Assembly (NCBI GenBank): GCA_947088155.1
Contig: CAMUFL010000002.1
Location: 175,413 to 239,412 of the forward strand
Reading direction: 5' to 3'
DNA from: an uncultured Gardnerella sp.
GTDB taxonomy: Bacteria > Actinomycetota > Actinomycetes > Actinomycetales > Bifidobacteriaceae
Length of the DNA: 64,000 bases
Position 1 is the stretch's first letter. Each line of letters opens with the position of its first letter. The position numbers and the translations under genes were made by a program. The notes under the pieces were generated by a model, which saw nothing but the letters and a program-made list of their open reading frames with translations, had not been told where the DNA came from and made no database searches. Shown in pieces: positions 39,693 through 48,571 of the stretch.

Positions 39693-40634
39693 TTAATTGT
39701 TTTCTGCAGGATTATCTCGCACCAGCTGCGCGTAAATTTCGTCCGGATCAATGCGTCGCAATTCCTCACTTAAGCAATCATCCAAAGTGCGAATAGGAAG
39801 CGCAATTGGCTGAGCAGTCTGACCGGGAAGGCTAATTAAAGCTTGATCTCCTCCAGCAGGGCGAGTAAGAGACAAAGTGCCGTCCTCGCGCTCTAAAGTT
39901 ACGGAAGTAATAGCTTTAGCATTAGGATTTTCGACTATTTCTACAGGCACGCGCAAACTGCTTTTAAGCCAAGCTGCAAGCAAATGCAAAGAAACATAGT
40001 GCGTTGGGCCAGTAACTTTTGCGCTAGTAATTGGCAAATGTGGAGGCTGATCGAGCATAGAAGCCAAAAGTGCACGCCATGGAGTAAGACGCGTCCAAGA
40101 TAAGTCTGCGTCTTGAGGAGACCAGTTTTTGCGCAAGTTTTGAACAGTTTTAAGAGTATCATCTGCACGCTGAGCGTCAGTAATTCTGCTACTAGCCATC
40201 GCTCCAAGCAAATCGTGAGCAGGGTCTTCCGGAGCATTAGTTGGCCACCAAGCAACAATCGGCGCATCCGGCACAAGTAACGGAATAACAAGCGTATCCG
40301 GATGACGAACCAAGCCGTTATGTGGGTACAAAATAATAATCTCGCCAGCGCCAGCATCAGCGCCAAAACGCACCTGAGCGTCAAGATTTGGCACAATTTC
40401 GCCACGCTCAGCAGCGTTCTCGCTAGACCAGTCGCGGACCATAGCAATAACGCGGCAAGGATGCTCGCGGCTCGCAGCATTAGCAGCTTCGAGAGCATGC
40501 TCCAATTCTTGAAGATCTGTGTCGATTAAAAGAGTAAGCACGCGTCCTGTTGCAGACTCTCCGCGTTCTTCATGCAATTCGTCAATTTTTTGCGAAATTT
40601 TACTTGTATTAGTATCAGGAAGGTTGATAATCAT
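39693..40634 (-). CDS. opcA: OpcA, glucose-6-phosphate dehydrogenase assembly protein
   Basis: A 313-residue OpcA, needed for full activity of actinobacterial and cyanobacterial Zwf. It has SATGRVLTLLIDT, EIIILYPHNGLVRHPDTLVIPLLVPDAPIVAWWP and WSPQDADLSWTRLTPWRALLASMLDQPP, all family hallmarks. The ATG at 40634 is 6 bases after GGAGG and overlaps the zwf stop (ATGA). This order is standard in actinobacteria. Confidence 0.93.
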   Translation of the reverse strand: MIINLPDTNTSKISQKIDELHEERGESATGRVLTLLIDTDLQELEHALEAANAASREHPCRVIAMVRDWSSENAAERGEIVPNLDAQVRFGADAGAGEIIILYPHNGLVRHPDTLVIPLLVPDAPIVAWWPTNAPEDPAHDLLGAMASSRITDAQRADDTLKTVQNLRKNWSPQDADLSWTRLTPWRALLASMLDQPPHLPITSAKVTGPTHYVSLHLLAAWLKSSLRVPVEIVENPNAKAITSVTLEREDGTLSLTRPAGGDQALISLPGQTAQPIALPIRTLDDCLSEELRRIDPDEIYAQLVRDNPAENN

Positions 40635-42220
40635 GGCAGCCTCCAATGGCGATTATTACGAGCGAGCATATCGTCTGCTTCCTTAGGACCCCAAGTTCCA
40701 GCGCGATACGGCTGTGGTTGTGTGCCAAGTGAACTCCAGAATTCTTCAATCGGATCCAAAATCTTCCAACTCAAATCGACTTCTTCAGTAGTTGGGAACA
40801 GCGGTGGCTCTCCAAGAAGAACGTCAAGAATTAAGCGCTCGTAAGCTTCAGGTGAGCTTTCAGTAAATGAACGTCCGTAGCTAAAGTCCATAGAAACGTC
40901 TCGAACTTCCATAGCGGTTCCGCCAGGAACTTTTGCGCCGAAACGCATAGTAACGCCTTCGTCCGGCTGCACGCGAATCACAATCGCATTGCTACCAAGT
41001 TCTCGAACAGCGGTTGACTCAAACGGCAAGTGCGGTGCGCGCTTAAAAATCACGGCAATTTCCGTAACGCGCTTGCCTAAACGTTTGCCAGTGCGCAAGT
41101 AGAACGGAACTCCAGCCCAGCGGCGAGTATCAACGTCTAATCGCACAGCAGCATACGTTTCCGTAGTGCTTTTAGGATCGATTCCTTGTTCTTCCAAGTA
41201 ACCAACTGCTTTGTAAGAGCCTTGCCAGCCTGCTGCGTACTGTCCGCGAGCAGTATTTGTAGCTAAATCGTGAGGCAAACGAATAGCAGACAAAACTTTC
41301 GTTTTTTCTGCAGTCAAATCGCTGGCGCGGAAACTTACAGGTTCTTCCATAGCGGTAAGTGCCATAAGCTGAAGCAAGTGGTTCTGAATCACATCGCGCG
41401 CAGCACCAATGCCATCGTAATAACCGGCACGCCCGCCAATGCCAATATCTTCAGCCATCGTAATTTGCACGTGATCAACATAATTCGCATTCCAAATCGG
41501 CTCGTACATTGCGTTAGCAAAGCGGAAAGCAAGCAAATTTTGCACAGTTTCCTTACCTAAGTAATGATCGATGCGGAATACGGAATTAGGGTCAAAAACT
41601 TCTGAAACGACGCGGTCTAATTCGCGCGCGCTCGCTAAATCATGGCCGAAAGGCTTCTCAATAATTACGCGACGCCACGCATGCTCGGAAGAGTGAGAAA
41701 GTCCGGATGCTGCCAACTGTTGAGCAACAATAGGGAAGCTTGAAGGCGGAATAGACATGTAAAATGCGTGGTTTCCGCGAGTGCCACGATCCCTATCTAA
41801 TTCATTTACCGTTTTACTTAAACGCTCAAACGCAGAAGCATCGTCAAAAGTGCCGCGCACGAAGCGTATGCCTTTTGCAAGATTAATCCAGGTTGACTCA
41901 CGAAATGGAGTGCGACAATGCTGCTCAATATTTTCGCGCACAAAGTTTACGAAATGCTCATCAGTCCAGTCTCTTCTCGCAAAACCAGTTAAACCAAATC
42001 CTGGCGGAAGAAGTCCGCGGTTCGCTAAATCGTACACTGCTGGCATAAGCTTTTTTCGCGCTAAATCGCCTGTAATTCCAAAAATTACTAAACTGCACGG
42101 GCCAGCAATGCGAGCTAAACGTAAGTCTCGCGGATCTCGCAATGGGTTCGTCCACACGGACGCGTCATCAGTAGCGTGTTGCGTGTTAAAAGGAATCCTC
42201 AACTCAGTCATACATACCAT
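40631..42220 (-). CDS. zwf: Glucose-6-phosphate 1-dehydrogenase
   Basis: A 529-residue enzyme oxidising glucose 6-phosphate to the lactone with NADP+. It has the nucleotide-binding VIFGITGDLARKKLMPA (G.x.G(D)L..rKL.PA), the RIDHYLGKETVQN active site with catalytic His, and FYLRTGKRLGKRVTEI. The ATG at 42220 and one at 42211 are both possible; neither has a strong ribosome-binding site. First gene of zwf-opcA-pgl. Confidence 0.97.
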   Translation of the reverse strand: MVCMTELRIPFNTQHATDDASVWTNPLRDPRDLRLARIAGPCSLVIFGITGDLARKKLMPAVYDLANRGLLPPGFGLTGFARRDWTDEHFVNFVRENIEQHCRTPFRESTWINLAKGIRFVRGTFDDASAFERLSKTVNELDRDRGTRGNHAFYMSIPPSSFPIVAQQLAASGLSHSSEHAWRRVIIEKPFGHDLASARELDRVVSEVFDPNSVFRIDHYLGKETVQNLLAFRFANAMYEPIWNANYVDHVQITMAEDIGIGGRAGYYDGIGAARDVIQNHLLQLMALTAMEEPVSFRASDLTAEKTKVLSAIRLPHDLATNTARGQYAAGWQGSYKAVGYLEEQGIDPKSTTETYAAVRLDVDTRRWAGVPFYLRTGKRLGKRVTEIAVIFKRAPHLPFESTAVRELGSNAIVIRVQPDEGVTMRFGAKVPGGTAMEVRDVSMDFSYGRSFTESSPEAYERLILDVLLGEPPLFPTTEEVDLSWKILDPIEEFWSSLGTQPQPYRAGTWGPKEADDMLARNNRHWRLP

Positions 42221-42346
42221 CGTAATATTTTGACGCTATTTTTCCTACTCGAGTCGCCAGTTTAGTTGCTTTTCGTTATAGGCTTTTCTTGTAGCCACTG
42301 CAAAATATGCGATATTTGTGTGAAACTCAGCTTTAGTGAATAAAAC

Positions 42347-44803
42347 TCATCCTCCGCACAGCGCAAGTCGAATCATCTTTGCGTATTCTGGGCCACCGAC
42401 TGGGGTTAAATGAACGCCGTCATCTGTTAAATACTCGGAATGGCCTTGGCTGAACCCATTCCAGTCAATAATTCCGACGTTAGCATGTGTTGCTGCAAAA
42501 CTGCGCAGTCTGCTGTTAGTTACGTCTTGCCAAGGCTGCGGAACGCGCGTGGTGACGAAATAAACAGGCTTACCCTTAGCAACATCTACCATGTTCTGTA
42601 GCACACTGTCATCGTGTGGAGGGCCATTCGTGCCTAGTGCGTAAACAACTATATCTCCAGCGTGCTTGCTTGAAATATCTTGTGCATATTCTTCAGCACC
42701 ATGGAAAATCTGCCTACTCACTTTTCCGTCAATATAAGCGTTAGGCATAACCTTCATCAAATATGGCTTTGCACCCTCCGTAATGGAATCTCCAACCATT
42801 GTGAAGTTTACCGAGCAAGTGTTTTTAGTCTTGTCGATTTGAGTATGCGAAGTAATAAGATTTTGCGGAACTTTCTCTGCAATAGGGAAGAGTATGCGAT
42901 GCTTTGAAGGCGTTGGTGGAAGCGTATTTTTCGTCAATGTAACGTGAGAAATTTTTGCTTCTGCAGCGTTTTTATGAGTTGTAGTTTTTTTCGCTGCAAA
43001 GTTTTTGTTTTTATTTACATTTACAGACGCTACTAATTCTGGTCGAAGCTGTATTGAGCGTTCGTTAGATATCTTATGCCAGTTAATAGGTAGAGCAATC
43101 AAAATTATTGTAATAATTAAGCACAAAGTGACTGCGCAACAACGAATGAGCTTAAGAAGATTTTGGTTGTTTACTGGCTTTTCAAACACTTGGTAGAAGC
43201 ATTCTGAAAGTACAAGAATAAGAGCAATTTGGAATAACTGTTCCCACCAGGAAAGAGCTGTCGTTCTAGTTGCAGGATTGCATAATTCCAATACTGGGAA
43301 GTGCACTAAGTAAATTGCAAAAGAGCGTTTTCCAATGTATGCCAGTGGTTTTATGGCAAAAATTCTTGAGCAAATATTATCGCTTTGAGTGCATGACCAA
43401 ACTATTAGTGTGCATACTGCGGCGGTTAGAGTGTATCCTCCAAATGAGAAAACAGAAGATGTGCCATCGGCGTATACAAAGCAGTAGCATAGGATTATTG
43501 CTGCAAGCAAGCCAATGCATGAGCGTTGATGCGCGCGCAATGGGTTGTAGAAAATAGTTTTTGGAGTATTGAATACGTCTTCTGGGAATTCGTGTATGTC
43601 CGGTGTTGCGTTATTTTCGGATAAGTCAATTTGCAATCCTGCTCGCAAATCTTCCGGAATATTATTTGCAATAGCAGATTGTTCTAAATCAATCGAAGCT
43701 TGCGAGCTTGATTGTGAGTTGACTTCTGCGTTTGCTGAAGAGCTATTTGAGTAGTTTTTATTTGATTTAATAGCAGAATTTGAAGCAAGTGTAACTTTTA
43801 CATTCTTACTGCCGCGAATCCAATACCATAAGCGAATAAGCCACTCATGCAATGAATGTTTTGCAAACCAAGCTCCATACATTGCAAGCATTGCGCCAAG
43901 CAAAAATTCCGACGCTCTTGTGTCAAGAGAATAGTAGACGCGAGCCGGGGTGGAATAATTGCCAAATAAGTAAGCAAAAGTGGATGTTAGTACTGCTGAA
44001 AGCGCTGCAAGTCCAGCAGTAATATACATGCGCATCATCGGTTTCTTTACGAACTTTATTAAAGCTGCAAGAATGAGTGGCCAAACGATGAATGCTTGCA
44101 TAACAAGGCCTAAATACCACAAGTGTTTAATAGGCGAAGGCAATCCGCTTTGCTCAAAGTATGAAAGCTTCCTAGCTACGTACATTATGTTGCTAAAGAA
44201 TCCTGCTCCCGCAAAAGCGTCCGCTTGCAATTTTGGCAGTAGACTTGGTGAAAAAAGCCACATAATTGGTGCTGTTACTGCAATAATTCCCAAGGTTGGT
44301 GGCCAAATTCGTTTTAGTCTTCGCCACAAGTAGTGCAAGTAGTGCGAAGTTAGTTTCGACAAATCGTTTAAGTATTTAAGCACAGTGCGCGTGCAAAAGT
44401 ATCCGGATAGAACTAGGAACAGTGTGACTCCGAGGAATCCGCCTGAAAGTAAGCTTGGACGCATGTGGAAGCATACGATACCAATAATCGCCAGTGCACG
44501 TAAGCCGTCAATTGCAGGGTTTCTTTTTGAAGATTTAGTCGTATTATTTTTTTGACTGCTAGAATCTACTATTTTGGCCTGCTGATTTGCGTTTTGTTGC
44601 GCGCTTTTTTGCGCATTTGAATTCGCGACTGTATTGTTTGATGCGTTTAGTGCGTCTGAATTAGTAGACTTGTTTTTCTTGTTTACAAGATGATTGTTTT
44701 TGTGTGACTCAGTGTTGGTGTCTTCTGCGCAAACCGCCTTTTTATTGGAGGTTTGATTGACCTGTGAGACGGCAGAAGTGTTCACGCGTTTCCTTTTTGT
44801 CAT
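42347..44803 (-). CDS. OafA/YrhL-type membrane acyltransferase with SGNH domain
   Basis: An 818-residue protein. A charged, Asn/Ser/Gln-rich cytoplasmic N-terminus (about 1-95) is followed by the acyltransferase_3 domain, which starts AIDGLRALAIIGIVCFHMRP and has about ten membrane helices with a hydrophilic insertion (about 330-420). After the last helix a linker leads to an extracytoplasmic SGNH hydrolase domain: FTMVGDSITEGAKP (GDS block), ALGTNG (block III) and DDGVHLTPVGG (catalytic Asp-x-x-His). Such fusions O-acylate wall polymers or glycans. The substrate is not known. Confidence 0.9.
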   Translation of the reverse strand: MTKRKRVNTSAVSQVNQTSNKKAVCAEDTNTESHKNNHLVNKKNKSTNSDALNASNNTVANSNAQKSAQQNANQQAKIVDSSSQKNNTTKSSKRNPAIDGLRALAIIGIVCFHMRPSLLSGGFLGVTLFLVLSGYFCTRTVLKYLNDLSKLTSHYLHYLWRRLKRIWPPTLGIIAVTAPIMWLFSPSLLPKLQADAFAGAGFFSNIMYVARKLSYFEQSGLPSPIKHLWYLGLVMQAFIVWPLILAALIKFVKKPMMRMYITAGLAALSAVLTSTFAYLFGNYSTPARVYYSLDTRASEFLLGAMLAMYGAWFAKHSLHEWLIRLWYWIRGSKNVKVTLASNSAIKSNKNYSNSSSANAEVNSQSSSQASIDLEQSAIANNIPEDLRAGLQIDLSENNATPDIHEFPEDVFNTPKTIFYNPLRAHQRSCIGLLAAIILCYCFVYADGTSSVFSFGGYTLTAAVCTLIVWSCTQSDNICSRIFAIKPLAYIGKRSFAIYLVHFPVLELCNPATRTTALSWWEQLFQIALILVLSECFYQVFEKPVNNQNLLKLIRCCAVTLCLIITIILIALPINWHKISNERSIQLRPELVASVNVNKNKNFAAKKTTTHKNAAEAKISHVTLTKNTLPPTPSKHRILFPIAEKVPQNLITSHTQIDKTKNTCSVNFTMVGDSITEGAKPYLMKVMPNAYIDGKVSRQIFHGAEEYAQDISSKHAGDIVVYALGTNGPPHDDSVLQNMVDVAKGKPVYFVTTRVPQPWQDVTNSRLRSFAATHANVGIIDWNGFSQGHSEYLTDDGVHLTPVGGPEYAKMIRLALCGG

Positions 44804-45108
44804 CTTGCCTGCGCTTTGTCAATCATACTGGTGTATGTGCAACATATCGTGTGTAAAACAGAGCCATGATAACTGCGTCTTAAGACACTTTTGCAGCTTA
44901 AAGCGTGTCTTGTAATGATGCTTAAAAAATCAGTAAAATTGCCGGTTTTTGTGCTATTTTTTAGTTAATTTTTTGGTATGTATTATGCGAAATTTATGCT
45001 AACCTTAAGCTGTTTAATAGCTACGTTAATAGCTACGTTCTTTGGTGCGCGCTAAAGTGAGAAAGAACAGTTATACGAATTGTTATCAACTCTATAAAAG
45101 GAGCCAAA
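44804..45108. other. 305-bp divergent intergenic region upstream of ppa
   Basis: No gene. A perfect 12-bp tandem duplication TTAATAGCTACG lies at 45014-45025 and 45026-45037, followed by TT. AAAAGGAG just before the ATG is the ppa ribosome-binding site. Confidence 0.55.
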
Positions 45109-45603
45109 ATGGCAGAAACTTTTAATGTTGTGGTTGAAATCCCACGTGGTTCTAAGAACAAGTACGAAGTAGACCACGAAACTGGTCGCGTGTTCTTGGA
45201 TCGTACACTTTTTACCGCAATGGGCTATCCAGATGATTACGGTTACATTGATGGCACTTTGGGTGAAGATGGCGATCCGCTTGACGCTCTTGTTATGATT
45301 CCAAATTCTGTGTTCCCAGGTTGCGTTGTTGAGTGCCGCGCTGTTGGTTTGTACCACATGGTTGATGAAGCAGGTGGAGACGATAAGGTTTTGTGCGTAC
45401 CTGCAGACGTTCGTTTTGACGACATTAAAGATATTGATGACGTGAACGAGTATCACAAGGCTGAGATCAAGCACTTCTTCGAGCAGTACAAGGCTTTGGA
45501 ACCAGGCAAGGAAGTTCTTCCTGGCGACTTCTGGGCTGGCGTAGAGCAGGCAGAGAAGGAAATCGTCGCTGCACGTAAGCGTCTTGCCGAAAGCGAAAAG
45601 TAA
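45109..45603 (+). CDS. ppa: Inorganic pyrophosphatase
   Basis: A 164-residue family I pyrophosphatase that hydrolyses PPi to phosphate. The signature DGDPLDALVM (Asp residues for Mg2+) is present, as are NKYEVDHETGRVFLDR (substrate Lys/Glu/Arg), YGYIDGTLGED and EVLPGDFW near the end. The size fits the bacterial hexamer type. AAAAGGAG precedes the ATG. Confidence 0.97.
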   Translation: MAETFNVVVEIPRGSKNKYEVDHETGRVFLDRTLFTAMGYPDDYGYIDGTLGEDGDPLDALVMIPNSVFPGCVVECRAVGLYHMVDEAGGDDKVLCVPADVRFDDIKDIDDVNEYHKAEIKHFFEQYKALEPGKEVLPGDFWAGVEQAEKEIVAARKRLAESEK

Positions 45604-45650
45604 GCTATTTTCAATAGTTAATAGTTGAATCAAATTTGATTATTGAATAT

Positions 45651-45688
45651 AAAACGTCGAAGACATAAACATGTTTTCGACGTTTTTT
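45651..45688 (+). terminator. Terminator of ppa
   Basis: AAAACGTCGA (45651-45660) pairs with TCGACGTTTT (45677-45686), and further T follow. Confidence 0.85.
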
Positions 45689-45783
45689 GTAAATAAATAT
45701 GCAAATCAGACTGTAAATCAGACTGTAAAATTATGCAAAATTATGTACAAATAAATAAACAAACAAATAAATAAATCGCAATT

Positions 45784-46611
45784 TTATGCAGCTACTAACA
45801 TCCCAAGGCCTGCAATATAGACTAGCATTCCCGAAAACATAATCGGCATAATTGCAAATGCAATATCTTTAGTAACACTGCCTTTGTAGAATTCGTTGCG
45901 ATTCCTTAGAACCCACAAATATGAAAGTCCTGAAAGCACTATCAGCATAAAAGTGCATAAAGATGCAACAACTATTCCTCCATCAGTGCTACGTAATGAT
46001 GGCATAAAACGAATAATTGACGGCAAAAACAGCCAGCCGGGTAAAGCTGCGCATGCAATGCTTGCTGTTAAAGTGTGGGAAAGGTTACGCACTAAATTAG
46101 TGCGATTTTCTCGCAACATTTGTCGTATAAACGTTACAAAAGTTGCTGCAACAAGAATAAGTGCAAACGACACTGCCCATCTTTCGTAAGGGTGTATTGC
46201 TGCAATGAACTTGCTCATTGACACAGTTTCGTAATCTATAATAACGCTTTGTGGAAGCCAGCCTTTTAGTGCAAGCGTTGCGCACCAAGCTGAAGCAATA
46301 CCAGATATCAAAGCAATAATGCGGTCAATTATGTTACCTTGTAGAGGCCAAAAAGCTAGGAATGTTAGCAGAATTAGCATGCAAACGGTAAGCGATATTT
46401 TTGCTGTTGCAATTGGTAAGGCTGCTGGAATGGCAATAAGTATTACTGCAAAAATCTGGCTTGCAGTCATAGCGAATATATGAAGGCGATTTTGCTCGCG
46501 ATTTTGCTCGCGATTATTCTCGCGATTTGCACGTGATTGTTCGCTGTTAGTAGTGCAAGAATCAGCATTTTTCTGCATCTTGTTATTGCAGACACTTATT
46601 TTGTCGCTCAT
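45784..46611 (-). CDS. Hypothetical polytopic membrane protein
   Basis: A 275-residue protein from the ATG at 46611, with GGGAG 5 bases upstream; the frame stays open to 46668. A short Asn/Arg/Glu-rich N-terminus (NRENNREQNREQNR) precedes about eight hydrophobic segments in a row. No family is recognised with confidence. It is divergent from the GlnR-like regulator. Confidence 0.7.
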   Translation of the reverse strand: MSDKISVCNNKMQKNADSCTTNSEQSRANRENNREQNREQNRLHIFAMTASQIFAVILIAIPAALPIATAKISLTVCMLILLTFLAFWPLQGNIIDRIIALISGIASAWCATLALKGWLPQSVIIDYETVSMSKFIAAIHPYERWAVSFALILVAATFVTFIRQMLRENRTNLVRNLSHTLTASIACAALPGWLFLPSIIRFMPSLRSTDGGIVVASLCTFMLIVLSGLSYLWVLRNRNEFYKGSVTKDIAFAIMPIMFSGMLVYIAGLGMLVAA

Positions 46612-46902
46612 ACGCACTCCCGCTCGAAAAATACTTATTGCTAATGAACTAAATTTTAATTTATTCATTATTTTGTAGTATTGCTTAAGTTTCTATTACT
46701 AATTTATCCTACAACCTGCACTACGTTTTGTGCGCTTTATAAAAGTGAGATTATGTTTGTGCGAATGATTATTTTTGTATAGTATTTGCAGATTTAAGCT
46801 ATGAACACGAGTCGCAAACTTAGCTATTTTTCGTAGTATGGTTTACAATTCCTGTAAAGGCTTGAATTTGATACTACATCACCTGTTGGTTGGAGGCATC
46901 AT

Positions 46903-47799
46903 ATGACTGATATTACATTGATGACTTCGTGCAGTTCTCCTTCTTCGGTTTTACCTTCTCTCACTCTGCTTTCGCACAGGGTTCGCGTCCTTTCAATGGA
47001 TGCAGCAAGTTTAACGAAACTTCCTGCGCAAACTGTTCTTTTGCTTGACGCTCGTGAAGATTTGGCTTTAGCCAAGTCGATTTGTGCAGCTTTGAAGGTT
47101 GCGGATACTACAATTCCGGTAATACTGGTGCTTACAGAGGGCGGATTTACTGTAGTAAATTCATCCTGGTGTATTACGGATGTTGTGCTAACTAGCGCTT
47201 CTCCTGCAGAATTGGAGGGGCGTTTGCGTTTGGCTTCGCAGCATGGAATCACTGGGGGATCGTTTACTCAGGGGCAGGATGTAGAAGTAGGCGGGTCGAT
47301 TAATTCGGACAATGGTATTGTGCGTTCTGGCGATCTTGTTGTTGATATGCGTAGTTATACGGTTAGTTTGCACGGTCATCCTGTTGATTTAGCTTACAAA
47401 GAGTTTGAGCTTTTGAAATATTTTGTGCAGCATCCGCGCAGGGTTTTTACGCGCACACATTTGCTGCAGGAAGTGTGGGGATACGACTATTACGGTGGTA
47501 CTAGGACGGTTGATGTGCATATTCGTCGTCTTCGCGCAAAACTGGGCGTTGAATACGAACACCTTATCGGTACTGTTAGGAATGTTGGCTACCGTTTTGA
47601 TCCTTCAGAATCTGGAGAAAATGAGGAAATTTCTGATACTAATTCTGAAGATTCGGACAATTCTGATGCCGATTATACGGTAGGTTCTGAGGATACTTTT
47701 TCCGAAAATTCAGAGCAAAATAAGCAGAATAAACAGAATGAGCAAGACGCGCAAGATATGAGCGTATCTGCTGCTGATTCTTCATCAATTAAGCTTTAA
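46903..47799 (+). CDS. GlnR-like winged-helix regulator
   Basis: A 298-residue protein of the actinobacterial GlnR kind. The N-terminal receiver-like domain (about 1-108: SSVLPSLTLLSHRVRVL, TVLLLDAREDLALAKSIC, VILVLTEGGFTVVNSSWCITDVVL) matches GlnR, which is not phosphorylated by a kinase as usual receivers are. The OmpR-type winged helix (about 145-230) has YKEFELLKYFVQHPRRVFTRTHLLQEVWGYDYYGGTRTVDVHIRRLR. The acidic Ser/Glu/Asn-rich tail (about 235-298) is long. Nitrogen or general metabolism control is inferred. GGAGG precedes the ATG; nth starts 2 bp after it. Confidence 0.85.
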   Translation: MTDITLMTSCSSPSSVLPSLTLLSHRVRVLSMDAASLTKLPAQTVLLLDAREDLALAKSICAALKVADTTIPVILVLTEGGFTVVNSSWCITDVVLTSASPAELEGRLRLASQHGITGGSFTQGQDVEVGGSINSDNGIVRSGDLVVDMRSYTVSLHGHPVDLAYKEFELLKYFVQHPRRVFTRTHLLQEVWGYDYYGGTRTVDVHIRRLRAKLGVEYEHLIGTVRNVGYRFDPSESGENEEISDTNSEDSDNSDADYTVGSEDTFSENSEQNKQNKQNEQDAQDMSVSAADSSSIKL

Positions 47800-47800
47800 T

Positions 47801-48466
47801 ATGCGCGAATCTAAACAAGCAAAACTGGCGCGTATACATGCGCAGTATGCTATTTTGTGTAAGGAAATTCCTGAGCCGAAGTGTGCGCTTAATTTTTCTA
47901 ATCCTTTTGAACTTCTAATCGCAACTGTTTTAAGCGCGCAAACAACCGACAAGCGTGTTAATACTGTAACTCCAGAGCTGTTCGACTATTTTCCAGATGC
48001 TCACGCACTTGCTTCTGCTTTGCAAATACAAGTTGAGTCTATTATTAAGCCACTTGGATTTTATAGAGTAAAAGCGCGCAATATTATTGCGTTATCCGCG
48101 CGGTTAGACAATAATTTTAACGGCGTTGTTCCCAAAAATATGAAAGATTTAACGTCTTTGCCTGGCGTCGGTCGCAAAACAGCAAATGTTGTGCTTGGTA
48201 ATGCTTTTTCCTTGCCAGGATTTCCGGTAGATACTCATGTTATACGTGTTACAGGCCGACTAGGTTGGCGTAAAGACTGGAATAATCCTAATTCTAAGCC
48301 GAATCCTACTGCCATAGAGAGTGAAATAACCAAATATTTTGCACCATCTGAATGGACTAATCTATCGCATAGGCTTATCTTGCATGGCAGAAAAATATGT
48401 ACTGCACGTAACCCGAAATGTGCTTTGTGCCCGCTAAAAGCGAGTTGCCCGTCCGCTATTGTCTAA
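47801..48466 (+). CDS. nth: Endonuclease III
   Basis: A 221-residue DNA glycosylase/AP lyase for oxidised pyrimidines. The helix-hairpin-helix is LPGVGRKTANVVL with the catalytic Lys, followed by the catalytic Asp in VDTHVIRV. Four cysteines at the C-terminus (C-x6-C-x2-C-x5-C: CTARNPKCALCPLKASC) hold a [4Fe-4S] cluster. The gene starts 1 bp after the GlnR-like gene stop and is probably co-transcribed with it. Confidence 0.95.
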   Translation: MRESKQAKLARIHAQYAILCKEIPEPKCALNFSNPFELLIATVLSAQTTDKRVNTVTPELFDYFPDAHALASALQIQVESIIKPLGFYRVKARNIIALSARLDNNFNGVVPKNMKDLTSLPGVGRKTANVVLGNAFSLPGFPVDTHVIRVTGRLGWRKDWNNPNSKPNPTAIESEITKYFAPSEWTNLSHRLILHGRKICTARNPKCALCPLKASCPSAIV

Positions 48467-48507
48467 ACGCAAAATCGTTGTAGGCGTATTGTTGCGTGCG
48501 TTTTTTT
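48467..48507 (+). terminator. Terminator after nth
   Basis: ACGCAA (48467-48472) pairs with TTGCGT (48492-48497), then GCGTTTTTTTG. Confidence 0.65.
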
Positions 48508-48534
48508 GAGTTGTGCACAAACAGTATAGGTGTG

Positions 48535-48564
48535 TTGTTTTTCATTCCGCTATTGATATAGACT
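48535..48564 (+). promoter_or_regulatory. Promoter of the solute-binding protein gene, leaderless type
   Basis: TTGTTT (48535-48540), 18 bp, TAGACT (48559-48564), with the ATG only 7 bases further at 48572. There is no ribosome-binding site, so transcription probably starts at the ATG. Confidence 0.5.
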
Positions 48565-48571
48565 GTGATTT

